Assembly: GCA_947623975.1 (NCBI GenBank)
Contig: CANQHY010000005.1
Span: 1 to 25,950, forward strand
Length of the DNA: 25,950 bases
Reading direction: 5' to 3'
Source: an uncultured Bacilli bacterium
GTDB taxonomy: Bacteria > Bacillota_I > Bacilli_A > RF39 > UBA660
Part shown: piece after piece, positions 1 to 7,939 of the stretch
Numbering within the stretch: position 1 is the first letter of the stretch
Layout of the letters: every line of letters starts with the position of its first letter
Notes under the pieces: generated by a model
What the model saw: the letters and a program-made list of their open reading frames with translations, nothing else
The model's database searches: none
Told to the model about the DNA's origin: nothing
Program-made: the position numbers and the translations under genes

Positions 1-327
1 GAGTATCAAAAAGCTCTTAGTATGAGTAAGGCTTTGTTTAGCGGCGATGTTTCAAATTTTACGAAAGATGAAATAGAATTAGTGTTCAAAGATGCTGATA
101 AGGTAAAATTGGAAAGTGAAATGAATATTGTCAATTTATTAGTAGAAAAGAATATTTGTTCTAGTAAGAGGGAAGCAAGAGAATTTTTGAATACTGGTAC
201 TATAAGTATCAATGGCGAAAGAGTAACTGATTTAGAGTTTACAGTTTCAAAATCAATTGCTATCGAAGATAGATATGTAGTATTAAGAAGGGGAAAGAAA
301 AAGTATTATATATTAGAATTTATATAA
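1..327 (+). CDS. tyrS: Tyrosyl-tRNA synthetase, C-terminal part (5' end outside window)
   Basis: Tyrosyl-tRNA synthetase charges tRNA-Tyr in the cytoplasm. Only the last 108 codons are here; the reading frame is open from base 1. What is visible is the end of the anticodon-binding region (ALFSGDV, typical of bacterial TyrRS) followed by an S4-like RNA-binding domain with SSKREAREFL and ISINGERV, and the usual end RRGKKKYY. The stop is at 325-327, followed directly by a strong hairpin shared with the convergent rpsD. The convergent tyrS/rpsD arrangement is known from Bacilli. The ATG at 22 is internal and not the start. The identification is secure despite the truncation. Confidence 0.95.
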   Translation, partial: EYQKALSMSKALFSGDVSNFTKDEIELVFKDADKVKLESEMNIVNLLVEKNICSSKREAREFLNTGTISINGERVTDLEFTVSKSIAIEDRYVVLRRGKKKYYILEFI

Positions 328-330
328 AAT

Positions 331-363
331 AAAGGCTATTTCTAAAATTTGAAATAGCCTTTT
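331..363. terminator. Bidirectional terminator between tyrS and rpsD
   Basis: A perfect 12-bp inverted repeat (331-342 with 351-362, 8-nt loop) has a T-rich flank on the plus side and, read on the minus strand, TTTATTTTA after the stem. It can end both convergent genes. Confidence 0.85.
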
Positions 364-393
364 AGTTAAAAAGAAAAAAGCTCTTGCGAACTT

Positions 394-996
394 TTATCTG
401 TTGTAGAATTCAACGATTAGAGATTCATCGATGTCAGCATTCAATTCACGTCTTTCAGGTAATCTTACATAACAACCCTCAAGTTTGTTTTCATCAAATG
501 TAACAAATTCTACTCTTGATACAACTTTTTCTAAAGCTTCTTTAACAACTTTTAAGTCTTTATCTTTTTCTTTAAGAGAAATAGTAGAACCTACTTTTAC
601 TCTATAAGATGGAATATCAACTTTTTTACCATCAACTAAGATGTGACCATGGTTTACAAGCTGTCTTGCAGCTCTTCTAGTAGTAGCAAAACCTAAACGA
701 TAAACTAAGTTATCAAGTCTTGATTCAAGAAGCCTTAAGAAATTTTCACCATGAATACCTTTCATTTTACCGGCTTCTAAGAAAGTTTTCTTAAATTGTT
801 TTTCTCCTAAACCATACATAAATCTAACTTTTTGTTTTTCTTTTAATTGTATTCCGTAGTTAGAAAGTTTTCCTTTACGATCAGCACCGTGTTGTCCTGG
901 ACCATAAGGTCTTCTTGCAATTTCTTTTCCGTTTTCTAGTAAAGATATTCCAACTCGACGAGCTTGCTTGTAACTAGAACCAGTATACCTTGACAT
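394..996 (-). CDS. rpsD: 30S ribosomal protein S4
   Basis: Primary 16S rRNA-binding protein of the small ribosomal subunit; in Bacilli it also represses its own mRNA. The 200-residue protein has the full family layout: N-terminal MSRYTGSSYKQARR, then YGPGQHGADRKGK, then the S4 domain (LESRLDNLVYRLGFATTRRAARQ shortened here; LVNHGHILVDGKKVDIPSY in part), ending SLIVEFYNR. Length equals the family norm. The start at 996 is set by AGGAGG at 1005-1010 (minus strand), 8 nt away. It is transcribed alone, from a strong promoter at 1158-1186, through a leader of about 155 nt. Confidence 0.97.
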   Translation of the reverse strand: MSRYTGSSYKQARRVGISLLENGKEIARRPYGPGQHGADRKGKLSNYGIQLKEKQKVRFMYGLGEKQFKKTFLEAGKMKGIHGENFLRLLESRLDNLVYRLGFATTRRAARQLVNHGHILVDGKKVDIPSYRVKVGSTISLKEKDKDLKVVKEALEKVVSRVEFVTFDENKLEGCYVRLPERRELNADIDESLIVEFYNR

Positions 997-1151
997 TTTT
1001 ATATCCTCCTTTATTTATTTACATAAACAGAAGACTTTTGATATTTCTATTCTTAGGGAGTTTATTTTAATATTTTCACTTAAACAGCCAAGCTACTAAT
1101 AAACTTAATAAACACATTAAAAATTAAAATATCAGCTGTTTCGAATATGCA
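997..1151 (-). promoter_or_regulatory. rpsD 5' leader, candidate S4 autoregulatory RNA
   Basis: The predicted rpsD transcript starts near 1151, leaving about 155 untranslated nt. A 7-bp pairing (1135-1141 with 1082-1088) encloses a segment (1123-1131) that can also pair with 1063-1071 outside the loop, which would make a pseudoknot. The second pairing is all A-U and could arise by chance here. Leaders bound by S4 are known for rpsD in Bacilli, so the role is inferred from context; I could not match a specific consensus. Confidence 0.45.
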
Positions 1152-1157
1152 ATAACG

Positions 1158-1186
1158 ATTATATATGAAAAAATTGGTATAGTCAA
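1158..1186 (-). promoter_or_regulatory. rpsD promoter (sigma-A type)
   Basis: On the minus strand, TTGACT (1181-1186), a 17-nt spacer and a perfect TATAAT (1158-1163). Confidence 0.85.
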
Positions 1187-1249
1187 CAAATTTCATATAA
1201 ATAACATTTAATAAATTTATAAAAAATAGTAAAAAATATTGGTCTTATG

Positions 1250-1258
1250 TGTTAGAAT
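1250..1258 (+). promoter_or_regulatory. Probable ezrA promoter, extended -10
   Basis: TGT followed by TAGAAT (1253-1258) makes an extended -10. No good -35 is visible. Transcription would begin near 1265, which favours the ATG at 1289 as the ezrA start. Confidence 0.5.
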
Positions 1259-1288
1259 ATTACTATAGTGAAAGTAGAGGTAATAATT

Positions 1289-3007
1289 ATGGACGATCTT
1301 TCCTTTGTTATAATATCATATTTAGTTGTTGCCATTGTTTTAGTAATAGTTGTTATTAGCTTATTAAAAAAGAAGAAATCCAATAGTTATAAGGAACAAC
1401 TCGAAATTTTAGATAGAAAAAAGAATGAGATAGAAAGTGCTCCAGTAGTCTCAGAATTAGCAAAGCTAGAAACAATTGTAAAAAACGACAAAATGGAAGA
1501 GAAATATAAGTTGTGGTTTGATACTTTTGATCGTATAAAAAACGAAAGTATTCCTAAAATAAACGACATGATAATAGATTTAGATCTTAATTTGGATAAG
1601 AAAAACTACAAGGATTATATTGTCCATATTGCAAAAACAGAACTCGCTATTTATAAAGCAAAAACTGCTGTTGATGATTTATTAGATGAGATTAAAGAGG
1701 TTGGATTAAGTGAAGAAAAATACCGAAATATAATAATAAAACTTAAAACGAGGTATCGCCAGTTGCAATCGCAGTTTTTAGAAAAAAAATCTGAATATGG
1801 TGATATTGCTAATGTAATCGAATTACAGTTTGAAAATATTGAGAAAAGATTTCAAGATTTTGAAGATTATATGGAGCAAAGCGATTATCAAGAGGTTTTT
1901 CATATAGTGAAAGGCATTGATATGATGATTGATCATATGGGAATAGTGGTCGATGAGGTGCCGGATTTGGTGTTGTTAGCTAATCGATTGATTCCTAAGA
2001 AAATTGAACAGATTACTGAAATTTATGATGATATGAAAGCCAAAAAATATCCTCTTAAACATTTGAAAATAAGGTATAATGTTCAAGAATCTTTGAAAAA
2101 TGTCAATCAGATATTGGATAGAATTAAAGTATTAAACTTAGAAAATTGTATGTTTGAACTTAAGACAATGTTAGAGTATTTAGAGACGTTGTTTAATGAG
2201 TTTGAGGTTGAAAAAAAAGCAAGAAGAGATTACGAAGAAACTAAAGAAATTTTTGATAAACGATTAGATAAATTAACTCGTGTAGTAAGTGATATTTACT
2301 TGCAGATAGACGATATTAAAAATATGTATGACTTGACTGATAACGATATAAAAACGATTGATACCGTTAATAGTAAAGTAAGTGATTTAACAGAAAAATA
2401 TAATACGATGGTAAAAGATCTTTCGAAGAAGAAAATACCTTATTCGCAAGCTTTTAATTCTTTAGATAGTTATTTAAATACTTTGAAAGAGACAGAAGAA
2501 GAATTAGATGTTGCTCTTAAAAACTTGGGAAATATGCATGAAGATGAAGAAAGGGCAAGAGAACAGCTAGATGAAATACAAGAGTTGTTAAAACAATCAA
2601 AAGTAAAAATAAGAAGTTATAAATTGCCAATAATATCTAACAATTATTTTGTTGAGCTACAGGAAGCAAATGATGCCATTTTAGAAATAATTAAAGAATT
2701 GGAAAAAAAGCCTATTGCCATAAAAATATTAAATACAAGAGTGGATACAGCTCGCGATTTAGTTTTAAAGTTATTTAATACTACTAATAATATGGTGAAA
2801 ACAGCAAAACTTGCCGAGTATTCCATAGTATATGGAAACAGATATAGAAACGAAGATATAAACATTGAAAGTGGACTAAATCAGGCTCAAGCGTTATTTT
2901 TTAAGGGTAATTATAAAAAAGCATTAGAGGTAACAGTAAATACTCTTGAAAGAATCGATAGCGATATTAAAGAAAAAGTTAACGAGTTATATGAAAAGTA
3001 TAATTGA
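1289..3007 (+). CDS. ezrA: Septation ring formation regulator EzrA
   Basis: Membrane-anchored negative regulator of FtsZ-ring assembly and divisome scaffold in Bacilli. The protein (572 residues from ATG 1289, close to the roughly 560 of Bacillus EzrA) begins with one transmembrane helix at about residues 4-27, followed by KKKK and then an almost entirely coiled-coil cytoplasmic body rich in Lys, Glu, Leu and Ile, with EzrA-like stretches such as EEKYKLWFDTFD. The start at 1289 is chosen because AGAGG at 1276-1280 lies 8 nt upstream; a GTG in frame at 1268 has no binding site and would lie almost at the transcription start. The gene ends with TGA. It is divergent from rpsD and followed by about 265 bp without a gene. 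Confidence 0.92.
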   Translation: MDDLSFVIISYLVVAIVLVIVVISLLKKKKSNSYKEQLEILDRKKNEIESAPVVSELAKLETIVKNDKMEEKYKLWFDTFDRIKNESIPKINDMIIDLDLNLDKKNYKDYIVHIAKTELAIYKAKTAVDDLLDEIKEVGLSEEKYRNIIIKLKTRYRQLQSQFLEKKSEYGDIANVIELQFENIEKRFQDFEDYMEQSDYQEVFHIVKGIDMMIDHMGIVVDEVPDLVLLANRLIPKKIEQITEIYDDMKAKKYPLKHLKIRYNVQESLKNVNQILDRIKVLNLENCMFELKTMLEYLETLFNEFEVEKKARRDYEETKEIFDKRLDKLTRVVSDIYLQIDDIKNMYDLTDNDIKTIDTVNSKVSDLTEKYNTMVKDLSKKKIPYSQAFNSLDSYLNTLKETEEELDVALKNLGNMHEDEERAREQLDEIQELLKQSKVKIRSYKLPIISNNYFVELQEANDAILEIIKELEKKPIAIKILNTRVDTARDLVLKLFNTTNNMVKTAKLAEYSIVYGNRYRNEDINIESGLNQAQALFFKGNYKKALEVTVNTLERIDSDIKEKVNELYEKYN

Positions 3008-3042
3008 TATGATTAAAAAGGGGTGCTAATTCCTCTTTTATT

Positions 3043-3051
3043 TGTTATAAT
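3043..3051 (+). promoter_or_regulatory. Probable ftsY promoter, extended -10
   Basis: TGT plus a perfect TATAAT (3046-3051); the -35 is not recognisable. Transcription from about 3058 would give ftsY a leader of about 200 nt. I see no known riboswitch or T-box motif in 3058-3240. A weak G.U-containing hairpin at 3017-3040 may be the ezrA terminator. Confidence 0.45.
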
Positions 3052-3249
3052 GATTGTGATGGTTATTTGGTGAAAAGCTGTTGTATTACCAGTAGTAAAA
3101 GTTTTAAAACATTGAAATACTAAAAAAGTAGCCTAGATAACTGATAATACTAATTAAGAAATAGCAACAATCTACAGAGCTCTCTTTTTAATGGGTTAGA
3201 TAGTTTTTAGACAGTGATTATTCTTACTAGAAATGAATGAGAGGTGAAA

Positions 3250-3268
3250 TCGAGCCTTGTCTACTCGA
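3250..3268 (+). promoter_or_regulatory. Small hairpin between ribosome binding site and ftsY start
   Basis: TCGAG (3250-3254) can pair with CTCGA (3264-3268) across a 9-nt loop. It sits between AGAGGTGA and ATG 3274, and folding would shorten the effective spacing from about 26 to about 7 nt. The stem is only 5 bp, so this is tentative. Confidence 0.35.
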
Positions 3269-3273
3269 TGTTT

Positions 3274-4347
3274 ATGGGAATATTTAATAAAATTAAAAAT
3301 TTATTTAAGAAAGAGGAAAATTTTGAAGAAGAGTTAAAAGAAGAAATTAATACTGAAGAAAGTGAAATTCATAAAAATACACTTGATGAAAGTAGCAACT
3401 CTATTGAAAATGAAGAAAAAAAGAACGTAAAAATATATGAAAAGGGTCTATCAAAGACTCGCGATAATTTTGTTTCTAAGTTAATAAATCTTACTAATAA
3501 GTATAATAAGATAACGGAAGATTATTTTGATGAGCTAGAAGAAATTTTAATAATGGCAGACATTGGTGTAAATACTGTTATGGATTTCATGGATAGACTT
3601 AGAAAAAGAGTAAAAAATGAGAAAATAGAAGATGTTAATTATCTTAAAGAGGTAATTGTCGATGAGTTATTTATTATATACGTAAATGACGAAATCATTG
3701 TAAATAAAATAAATTTCAGTGAAAATCGTCCTACTGTTATTTTGTTTGTTGGTGTAAATGGTGTTGGTAAGACTACTACTATAGCTAAGATTGCCTCTAG
3801 ACTACACGATGAAGGAAAGAGTGTAATGATGGTAGCTGGTGATACTTTTAGAGCGGGAGCTGTTAAGCAACTGGAAGAATGGGCTATAAAAACAGAGTCA
3901 TCGTTTGTGGGAAAAGAAGAAGGAGCTGATCCTGCTAGTGTCATATATGACGGGTTACAACAAGCTATAAAAGATGAAACTGATGTCGTCTTAATCGATA
4001 CAGCCGGAAGATTACAAAATAAAGTAAACCTAATGAAAGAATTGGAAAAAATAAACAAAGTAATAGGTAAAGTTATACCCGGTGGACCACATGAAACATT
4101 GCTAGTAATAGATGCTACAACAGGACAAAATGGTATAAGCCAAGCTAAAGCTTTTAAAGAAATAACCAATATAACAGGAATAGTTCTTACTAAGTTAGAT
4201 GGCACTGCTAAAGGTGGAATAGTTCTTGCTATTAAAGAAAGTGTAGGAATTCCTGTTAAATTTATAGGTCTAGGAGAAAGAAAAGAAGATTTACAAGTTT
4301 TTGATATAGAAAAATATATATATGGTTTATTTAAGGATATGATGTAG
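3274..4347 (+). CDS. ftsY: Signal recognition particle receptor FtsY
   Basis: SRP-receptor GTPase that docks the Ffh-ribosome complex at the membrane. From the ATG at 3274 the protein is 357 residues: MGIFNKIKNLF, a typical FtsY membrane-binding N-terminus, an acidic Glu-rich linker to about residue 45, the N helical bundle, then the G domain with GVNGVGKTTT (G1), DTFRAGA, DTAGRLQ (G3), TKLDGTAKGG (G4) and GLGERKEDL at the end. All GTPase motifs are intact. Other in-frame starts are GTG 3244 and ATG 3268; the purine-rich site AGAGGTGA (3240-3247) fits none by linear spacing but fits 3274 if a small hairpin (3250-3268) forms. Followed 8 nt later by ylxM. Confidence 0.95.
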   Translation: MGIFNKIKNLFKKEENFEEELKEEINTEESEIHKNTLDESSNSIENEEKKNVKIYEKGLSKTRDNFVSKLINLTNKYNKITEDYFDELEEILIMADIGVNTVMDFMDRLRKRVKNEKIEDVNYLKEVIVDELFIIYVNDEIIVNKINFSENRPTVILFVGVNGVGKTTTIAKIASRLHDEGKSVMMVAGDTFRAGAVKQLEEWAIKTESSFVGKEEGADPASVIYDGLQQAIKDETDVVLIDTAGRLQNKVNLMKELEKINKVIGKVIPGGPHETLLVIDATTGQNGISQAKAFKEITNITGIVLTKLDGTAKGGIVLAIKESVGIPVKFIGLGERKEDLQVFDIEKYIYGLFKDMM

Positions 4348-4355
4348 AGGTTTTT

Positions 4356-4649
4356 ATGGATAGAGTGGTTTATTTAAATAATCTTTATGACTGTTATAAA
4401 GAGCTCTTTACTGATAAGCAGAAAGTATATTTTGAGGATTATTATTTCAATAATTTATCTTTAAGTGAAATTGCCGAGAATTACGGTGTAAGTAGAAATG
4501 CTGTTTTTAATCAATTGAAAATAATTGAGGAAAAATTAACTGAGTTAGAAAAAAAATTAAATTTGTTGGAAAAAAGAGAAAGAATAATTAAGCTTTTAAA
4601 TGGCAGAATAGATGAAAAAGTTTTAGATGAGATTAAGTCTATTTTATAG
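4356..4649 (+). CDS. ylxM: SRP-associated DNA-binding-like protein YlxM
   Basis: Small UPF0122 protein usually encoded between ftsY and ffh in Bacilli and related to sigma-70 region 4. In streptococci the family has been reported to modulate SRP GTPase activity. The 97 residues contain DKQKVYFEDYYFNNLSLSEIAE, shortened here to its key parts QKVYFEDYYF and LSEIAENYGVSRNAVF, a clear helix-turn-helix, followed by a Leu/Glu/Lys coiled-coil-like C-terminus. AGAGG at 4346-4350 lies 5 nt before the ATG and overlaps the end of ftsY, so the two are translated from one mRNA. In this genome ffh is not the next gene: an ATPase gene lies in between. Confidence 0.9.
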   Translation: MDRVVYLNNLYDCYKELFTDKQKVYFEDYYFNNLSLSEIAENYGVSRNAVFNQLKIIEEKLTELEKKLNLLEKRERIIKLLNGRIDEKVLDEIKSIL

Positions 4650-4666
4650 AAGGGAAAGTGTTGGCT

Positions 4667-6424
4667 ATGTTTGATAAAATATCTTTTATAGGGGAACAAA
4701 GTTTATATGTAGATTTAAAACAAGGAGTTGAGATTAAAAATAATATCTTGAGCTCTCATGTTACTATTATCGATAGGGAAAAGCAATTGTTAGGAGAAAT
4801 ATCAGAAATAGATGGTAATAGAGTTAAAATTAAATTATTAGGGGAATTTCAAAATGGTAGACTTTATAGTGGTATTATTAGAAAACCATTATTAGATTCG
4901 GAGGTAAGACCAGTAAATCAGGAAGAGATAGATATTATTTTGGGTAAAACTAGTGAAAATGCTTTGATTTTAGGTAGTAGCCCTTTTTATAATGGAGCTT
5001 CTGTATTCTTTAATATTAATGAATTTTTTGGAAATCATTTTGCAATATTTGGAAATAGTGGTAGTGGTAAATCGTGCGGAACGGCCCGCCTTATTCAAAA
5101 TGTCTTTTTAAACGATAATTCTAAGTCTTATAATGCTAATTTTATCCTCTTTGATGTTTCTGGTGAATATTCTTATGCATTTAGTAATTTATCGAGTATT
5201 GATCCTAATTACAATTACCGCGTATTTACGACAAGTGATACTAATAAAGATTTTGAACAATTGCATATACCTTTGTGGTTGCTTAATTCATCTGACTTAG
5301 CTCTTCTTCTTATGTCAAATTCACACTCACAATTACCAATAGTTGAAAGAATGCTACATCTTGCTAGAGCTTTTGCTGAAGATAGCAGTACTGCTCTTGC
5401 TTATAAGGATCACCTTATTGCTAAAGCAATAATATCAGTTTTATTTAGTGATTCATCACCTGCCAGAAAGAAAAATGATATATTTTCAATTGTTGAAACT
5501 TGTACGACGCAAAATTTTAATTTAGAAGCTGTAATTACAGGAGTTGGATATACAAGAAAATTTAGAGAATGTTTTAATATCGATAAATTTGGGACTTTTA
5601 CAGAAAGCATTTTACTTACGGAATATGTAACCTCTTTTGTAAATGATAAATTTGATAACTATGAACCTAATCCTAATGTTCGTTATACCTTACAGGATTT
5701 AGAAAAAGCTTTGGATTTTACATTAATTTCAGAAGGATGGTATAAAAATGAAAATACCTACGCTGATGCAGCTACTGTAAAGGTAAGACTTCATTCACTA
5801 GTTACGGGATCATATAGTAAAATATTTGATTATCCGGGATATGTAAATACAGAGCAATATTTAAGTGGATTGTTGTTTAAAAATGGTAGAAAGTGTCAAA
5901 TTGTGAATATAAATCTAGATGATATGGATGATTCAGTAGCATCTGTTATAACTAAGATTTTAACGCGTATTATTTTTGATTTTTCTAAGTTGATTCCTAA
6001 TCGTGGTAGCGTACCTTTTCATATAATTGTCGAAGAAGCACACCGCTATATTAAAAATGATAACGATAATTATTTGATAGGTTACAATATATTCGAACGT
6101 GTTGCTAAAGAAGGACGTAAATACGGAGTAATTTTAGGTGTTATTTCGCAAAGACCAGTCGAATTATCTGATACAGTTATTTCACAGTGTTCTAATTTCT
6201 TAATATTTAAGACTAACCATCCACGTGATGAAGAATATATAAAAAAAATGATACCTAATATTAATACTGATATCGTCGATAAACAAAAAGGTTTGCAATC
6301 GGGAACTGCTCTTGCTTTTGGTACAGCTTTTAAGATTCCCGTTATAGTAAAACTGGAAATGCCTAATCCAGAACCTCGTAGTTCTAATAGTGACGTTATA
6401 AAATATTGGGGAGTTACTAGATAG
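4667..6424 (+). CDS. HerA/DUF87-type hexameric ATPase (DNA translocase-like)
   Basis: P-loop ATPase of the HerA/FtsK superclass. The 585 residues show an N-terminal beta-rich region (about 1-90) resembling the HAS barrel, Walker A GNSGSGKS (about 129-136), DVSGEY soon after, Walker B IIVEEAHRY (about 453-461), then KEGRKYGVILGV, SQRP and FKTNHPRDEEYIKKM, the order typical of HerA. Family members form hexameric rings that move DNA, in archaea with the nuclease NurA and in some bacteria with SIR2 or other nucleases in phage defence. No partner nuclease gene is adjacent here. The gene begins 17 nt after ylxM; ATG 4667 is chosen, but TTG 4661 or GTG 4658 are possible as AAGGGA lies at 4650-4655. 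A strong terminator follows. Its cellular role is not known from context. Confidence 0.85.
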   Translation: MFDKISFIGEQSLYVDLKQGVEIKNNILSSHVTIIDREKQLLGEISEIDGNRVKIKLLGEFQNGRLYSGIIRKPLLDSEVRPVNQEEIDIILGKTSENALILGSSPFYNGASVFFNINEFFGNHFAIFGNSGSGKSCGTARLIQNVFLNDNSKSYNANFILFDVSGEYSYAFSNLSSIDPNYNYRVFTTSDTNKDFEQLHIPLWLLNSSDLALLLMSNSHSQLPIVERMLHLARAFAEDSSTALAYKDHLIAKAIISVLFSDSSPARKKNDIFSIVETCTTQNFNLEAVITGVGYTRKFRECFNIDKFGTFTESILLTEYVTSFVNDKFDNYEPNPNVRYTLQDLEKALDFTLISEGWYKNENTYADAATVKVRLHSLVTGSYSKIFDYPGYVNTEQYLSGLLFKNGRKCQIVNINLDDMDDSVASVITKILTRIIFDFSKLIPNRGSVPFHIIVEEAHRYIKNDNDNYLIGYNIFERVAKEGRKYGVILGVISQRPVELSDTVISQCSNFLIFKTNHPRDEEYIKKMIPNINTDIVDKQKGLQSGTALAFGTAFKIPVIVKLEMPNPEPRSSNSDVIKYWGVTR

Positions 6425-6430
6425 TTTATT

Positions 6431-6459
6431 AAGCCGTTGCAAAATATGCAGGCTTTTTT
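6431..6459 (+). terminator. Terminator after the HerA-type gene
   Basis: AAGCC pairs with GGCTT and TGCA with TGCA inside it (2-nt bulge), then six T. It closes the ftsY-ylxM-ATPase unit and separates it from ffh. Confidence 0.85.
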
Positions 6460-6483
6460 CTTTCTTTCTTCATTATTTTATTT

Positions 6484-6489
6484 TATAAT
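6484..6489 (+). promoter_or_regulatory. Possible ffh -10 element
   Basis: A TATAAT lies between the terminator and the AGGAGG (6500-6505) of ffh. The -35 would fall in TTTCTT and is poor, and the implied leader is very short, so only the location after a terminator supports it. Confidence 0.35.
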
Positions 6490-6509
6490 ATAAATATACA
6501 GGAGGATTT

Positions 6510-7817
6510 ATGTTTGAGAGTTTGGGTGAAAGATTACAAAATGCCATACAAAAAATAAGAGGTTATGGAAAAATAAGTGAAGAAAATATCAGCGACATGA
6601 TGCGTGAGATTCGTCTTGCTCTTTTGGAAGCTGATGTTAACTATACAGTTGTTAAAGAGTTTACTAATAAAGTAAAAGAAAAAGCTCTTGGTGAAGAGGT
6701 ACAAAGAAGCCTAAAACCACAGGATGTGTTCGTTAAAATTGTTAAAGATGAACTTACATATTTATTGGGTGGTGAACAGAAACCTTTAAATTTAATTGGA
6801 AATCCCGCTATTTTGATGTTAGTAGGTCTTCAGGGAAGCGGAAAGACTACTGCTGTTGGAAAACTTTCTAATTTACTTAGAAAAAAACATAGCAAAAGAC
6901 CTCTTTTAGTAGCATGTGATGTTTATAGACCTGCTGCTATAGATCAGTTGAAGCAAATTGGTAAAGAGTTAAATATAGAGGTCTATGAAGAAGGAAAAAA
7001 AGATCCGGTTGAAATAGCTAAAAACGCTATAGAATATGCAAAAAATAATAAATTTGATTATGTTTTAATCGATACAGCGGGACGTCTTCATATTGATGAT
7101 AATCTCATGGATGAATTAGAAGACATAAGAAAAGCAGTTTCACCAGAAGAAATACTTTTAGTAATCGATGCGATGATGGGACAAGATGCTATTAACGTAA
7201 TTGAGGGATTTAATAATAAACTTCCACTTACTGGTGTTATTTTAACAAAGTTAGATGGTGATACTAGAGGTGGTGTTGCTCTTTCAGTAAGACATCTTAC
7301 TAATGTTCCAATTAAGTTTATTGGTACTAGTGAAAAAATGGACGGAATCGATTTATTTGATCCCGAAAGAATGGCAGGAAGAATTCTTGGAATGGGTGAT
7401 ATTGTATCACTAGTTGAAAAAGTTCAATCCGAGGTTGATGAAAAAGAAGCACTTAAAGCTGCTAAAAAGATGCAAAATGGGAAATTTGATTTAGAAGACT
7501 TTTTATCACAGATGAAGCAAATTAAAAAATTAGGCCCCCTTGAAAATATTGTTAAACTATTACCGGGAGCTTCTAAATTAGGACTTAACAATGTCAAGAT
7601 AGATCCTAAACAATTGTCGCATATTGAAGCAATTATTTTATCGATGACACCAAAAGAAAGAAGTCATCCAGAAATAATCAAAGCTAGTAGAAAAACAAGA
7701 ATTGCATCAGGATGTGGTCTTTCTGTTCAAGAGGTGAATAAACTCTTGACGCAGTTTGAAGAAATGAAAAAGATGATGAAACAAATAAGTAACGGCAATT
7801 TTAAATTACCTTTCTAA
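6510..7817 (+). CDS. ffh: Signal recognition particle protein Ffh (SRP54)
   Basis: SRP GTPase that binds signal peptides and 4.5S/scRNA and delivers ribosomes to FtsY. The 435 residues (Bacillus Ffh is about 446) comprise the N domain, the G domain with GLQGSGKTTAVGKL (about 107-120), DVYRPAAIDQL, DTAGRLHID and TKLDGDTRGG, and a methionine-rich M domain with the RNA-binding helix SRKTRIASGCGLSVQEV and a final KKMMKQI segment. All motifs are intact. AGGAGG (6500-6505) is 4 nt before ATG 6510. The gene is isolated between two terminators and so forms its own transcript, whereas in many Bacilli it follows ylxM directly. Confidence 0.97.
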   Translation: MFESLGERLQNAIQKIRGYGKISEENISDMMREIRLALLEADVNYTVVKEFTNKVKEKALGEEVQRSLKPQDVFVKIVKDELTYLLGGEQKPLNLIGNPAILMLVGLQGSGKTTAVGKLSNLLRKKHSKRPLLVACDVYRPAAIDQLKQIGKELNIEVYEEGKKDPVEIAKNAIEYAKNNKFDYVLIDTAGRLHIDDNLMDELEDIRKAVSPEEILLVIDAMMGQDAINVIEGFNNKLPLTGVILTKLDGDTRGGVALSVRHLTNVPIKFIGTSEKMDGIDLFDPERMAGRILGMGDIVSLVEKVQSEVDEKEALKAAKKMQNGKFDLEDFLSQMKQIKKLGPLENIVKLLPGASKLGLNNVKIDPKQLSHIEAIILSMTPKERSHPEIIKASRKTRIASGCGLSVQEVNKLLTQFEEMKKMMKQISNGNFKLPF

Positions 7818-7856
7818 AAAAAGATAAATAAGTGTAAAATTATAATAAGCAAGTCT

Positions 7857-7895
7857 AAAGCATTTAAAACTAATTATTCCCTTTAAATGCTTTTT
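7857..7895 (+). terminator. ffh terminator
   Basis: A perfect 12-bp stem (7857-7868 with 7882-7893) runs into five T (7891-7895). Confidence 0.85.
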
Positions 7896-7939
7896 GTATG
7901 GAATTTGACTATTTTGCATAACTTTTAATGGTGATAATT

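Noticed and set aside
1268..1288. GTG 1268 as ezrA start
   Set aside because: No binding site, and it would lie a few bases from the predicted transcription start; ATG 1289 has AGAGG at 8 nt.
3052..3240. Riboswitch, SRP RNA or T-box in the ftsY upstream region
   Set aside because: No GGAAG-type SRP loop, no T-box antiterminator motif and no convincing helices; kept only as an untranslated leader.
3639..4205. Long open frame of 188 codons on the minus strand
   Set aside because: It lies wholly opposite ftsY, whose GTPase motifs are beyond doubt, and has no ribosome binding site or family match.
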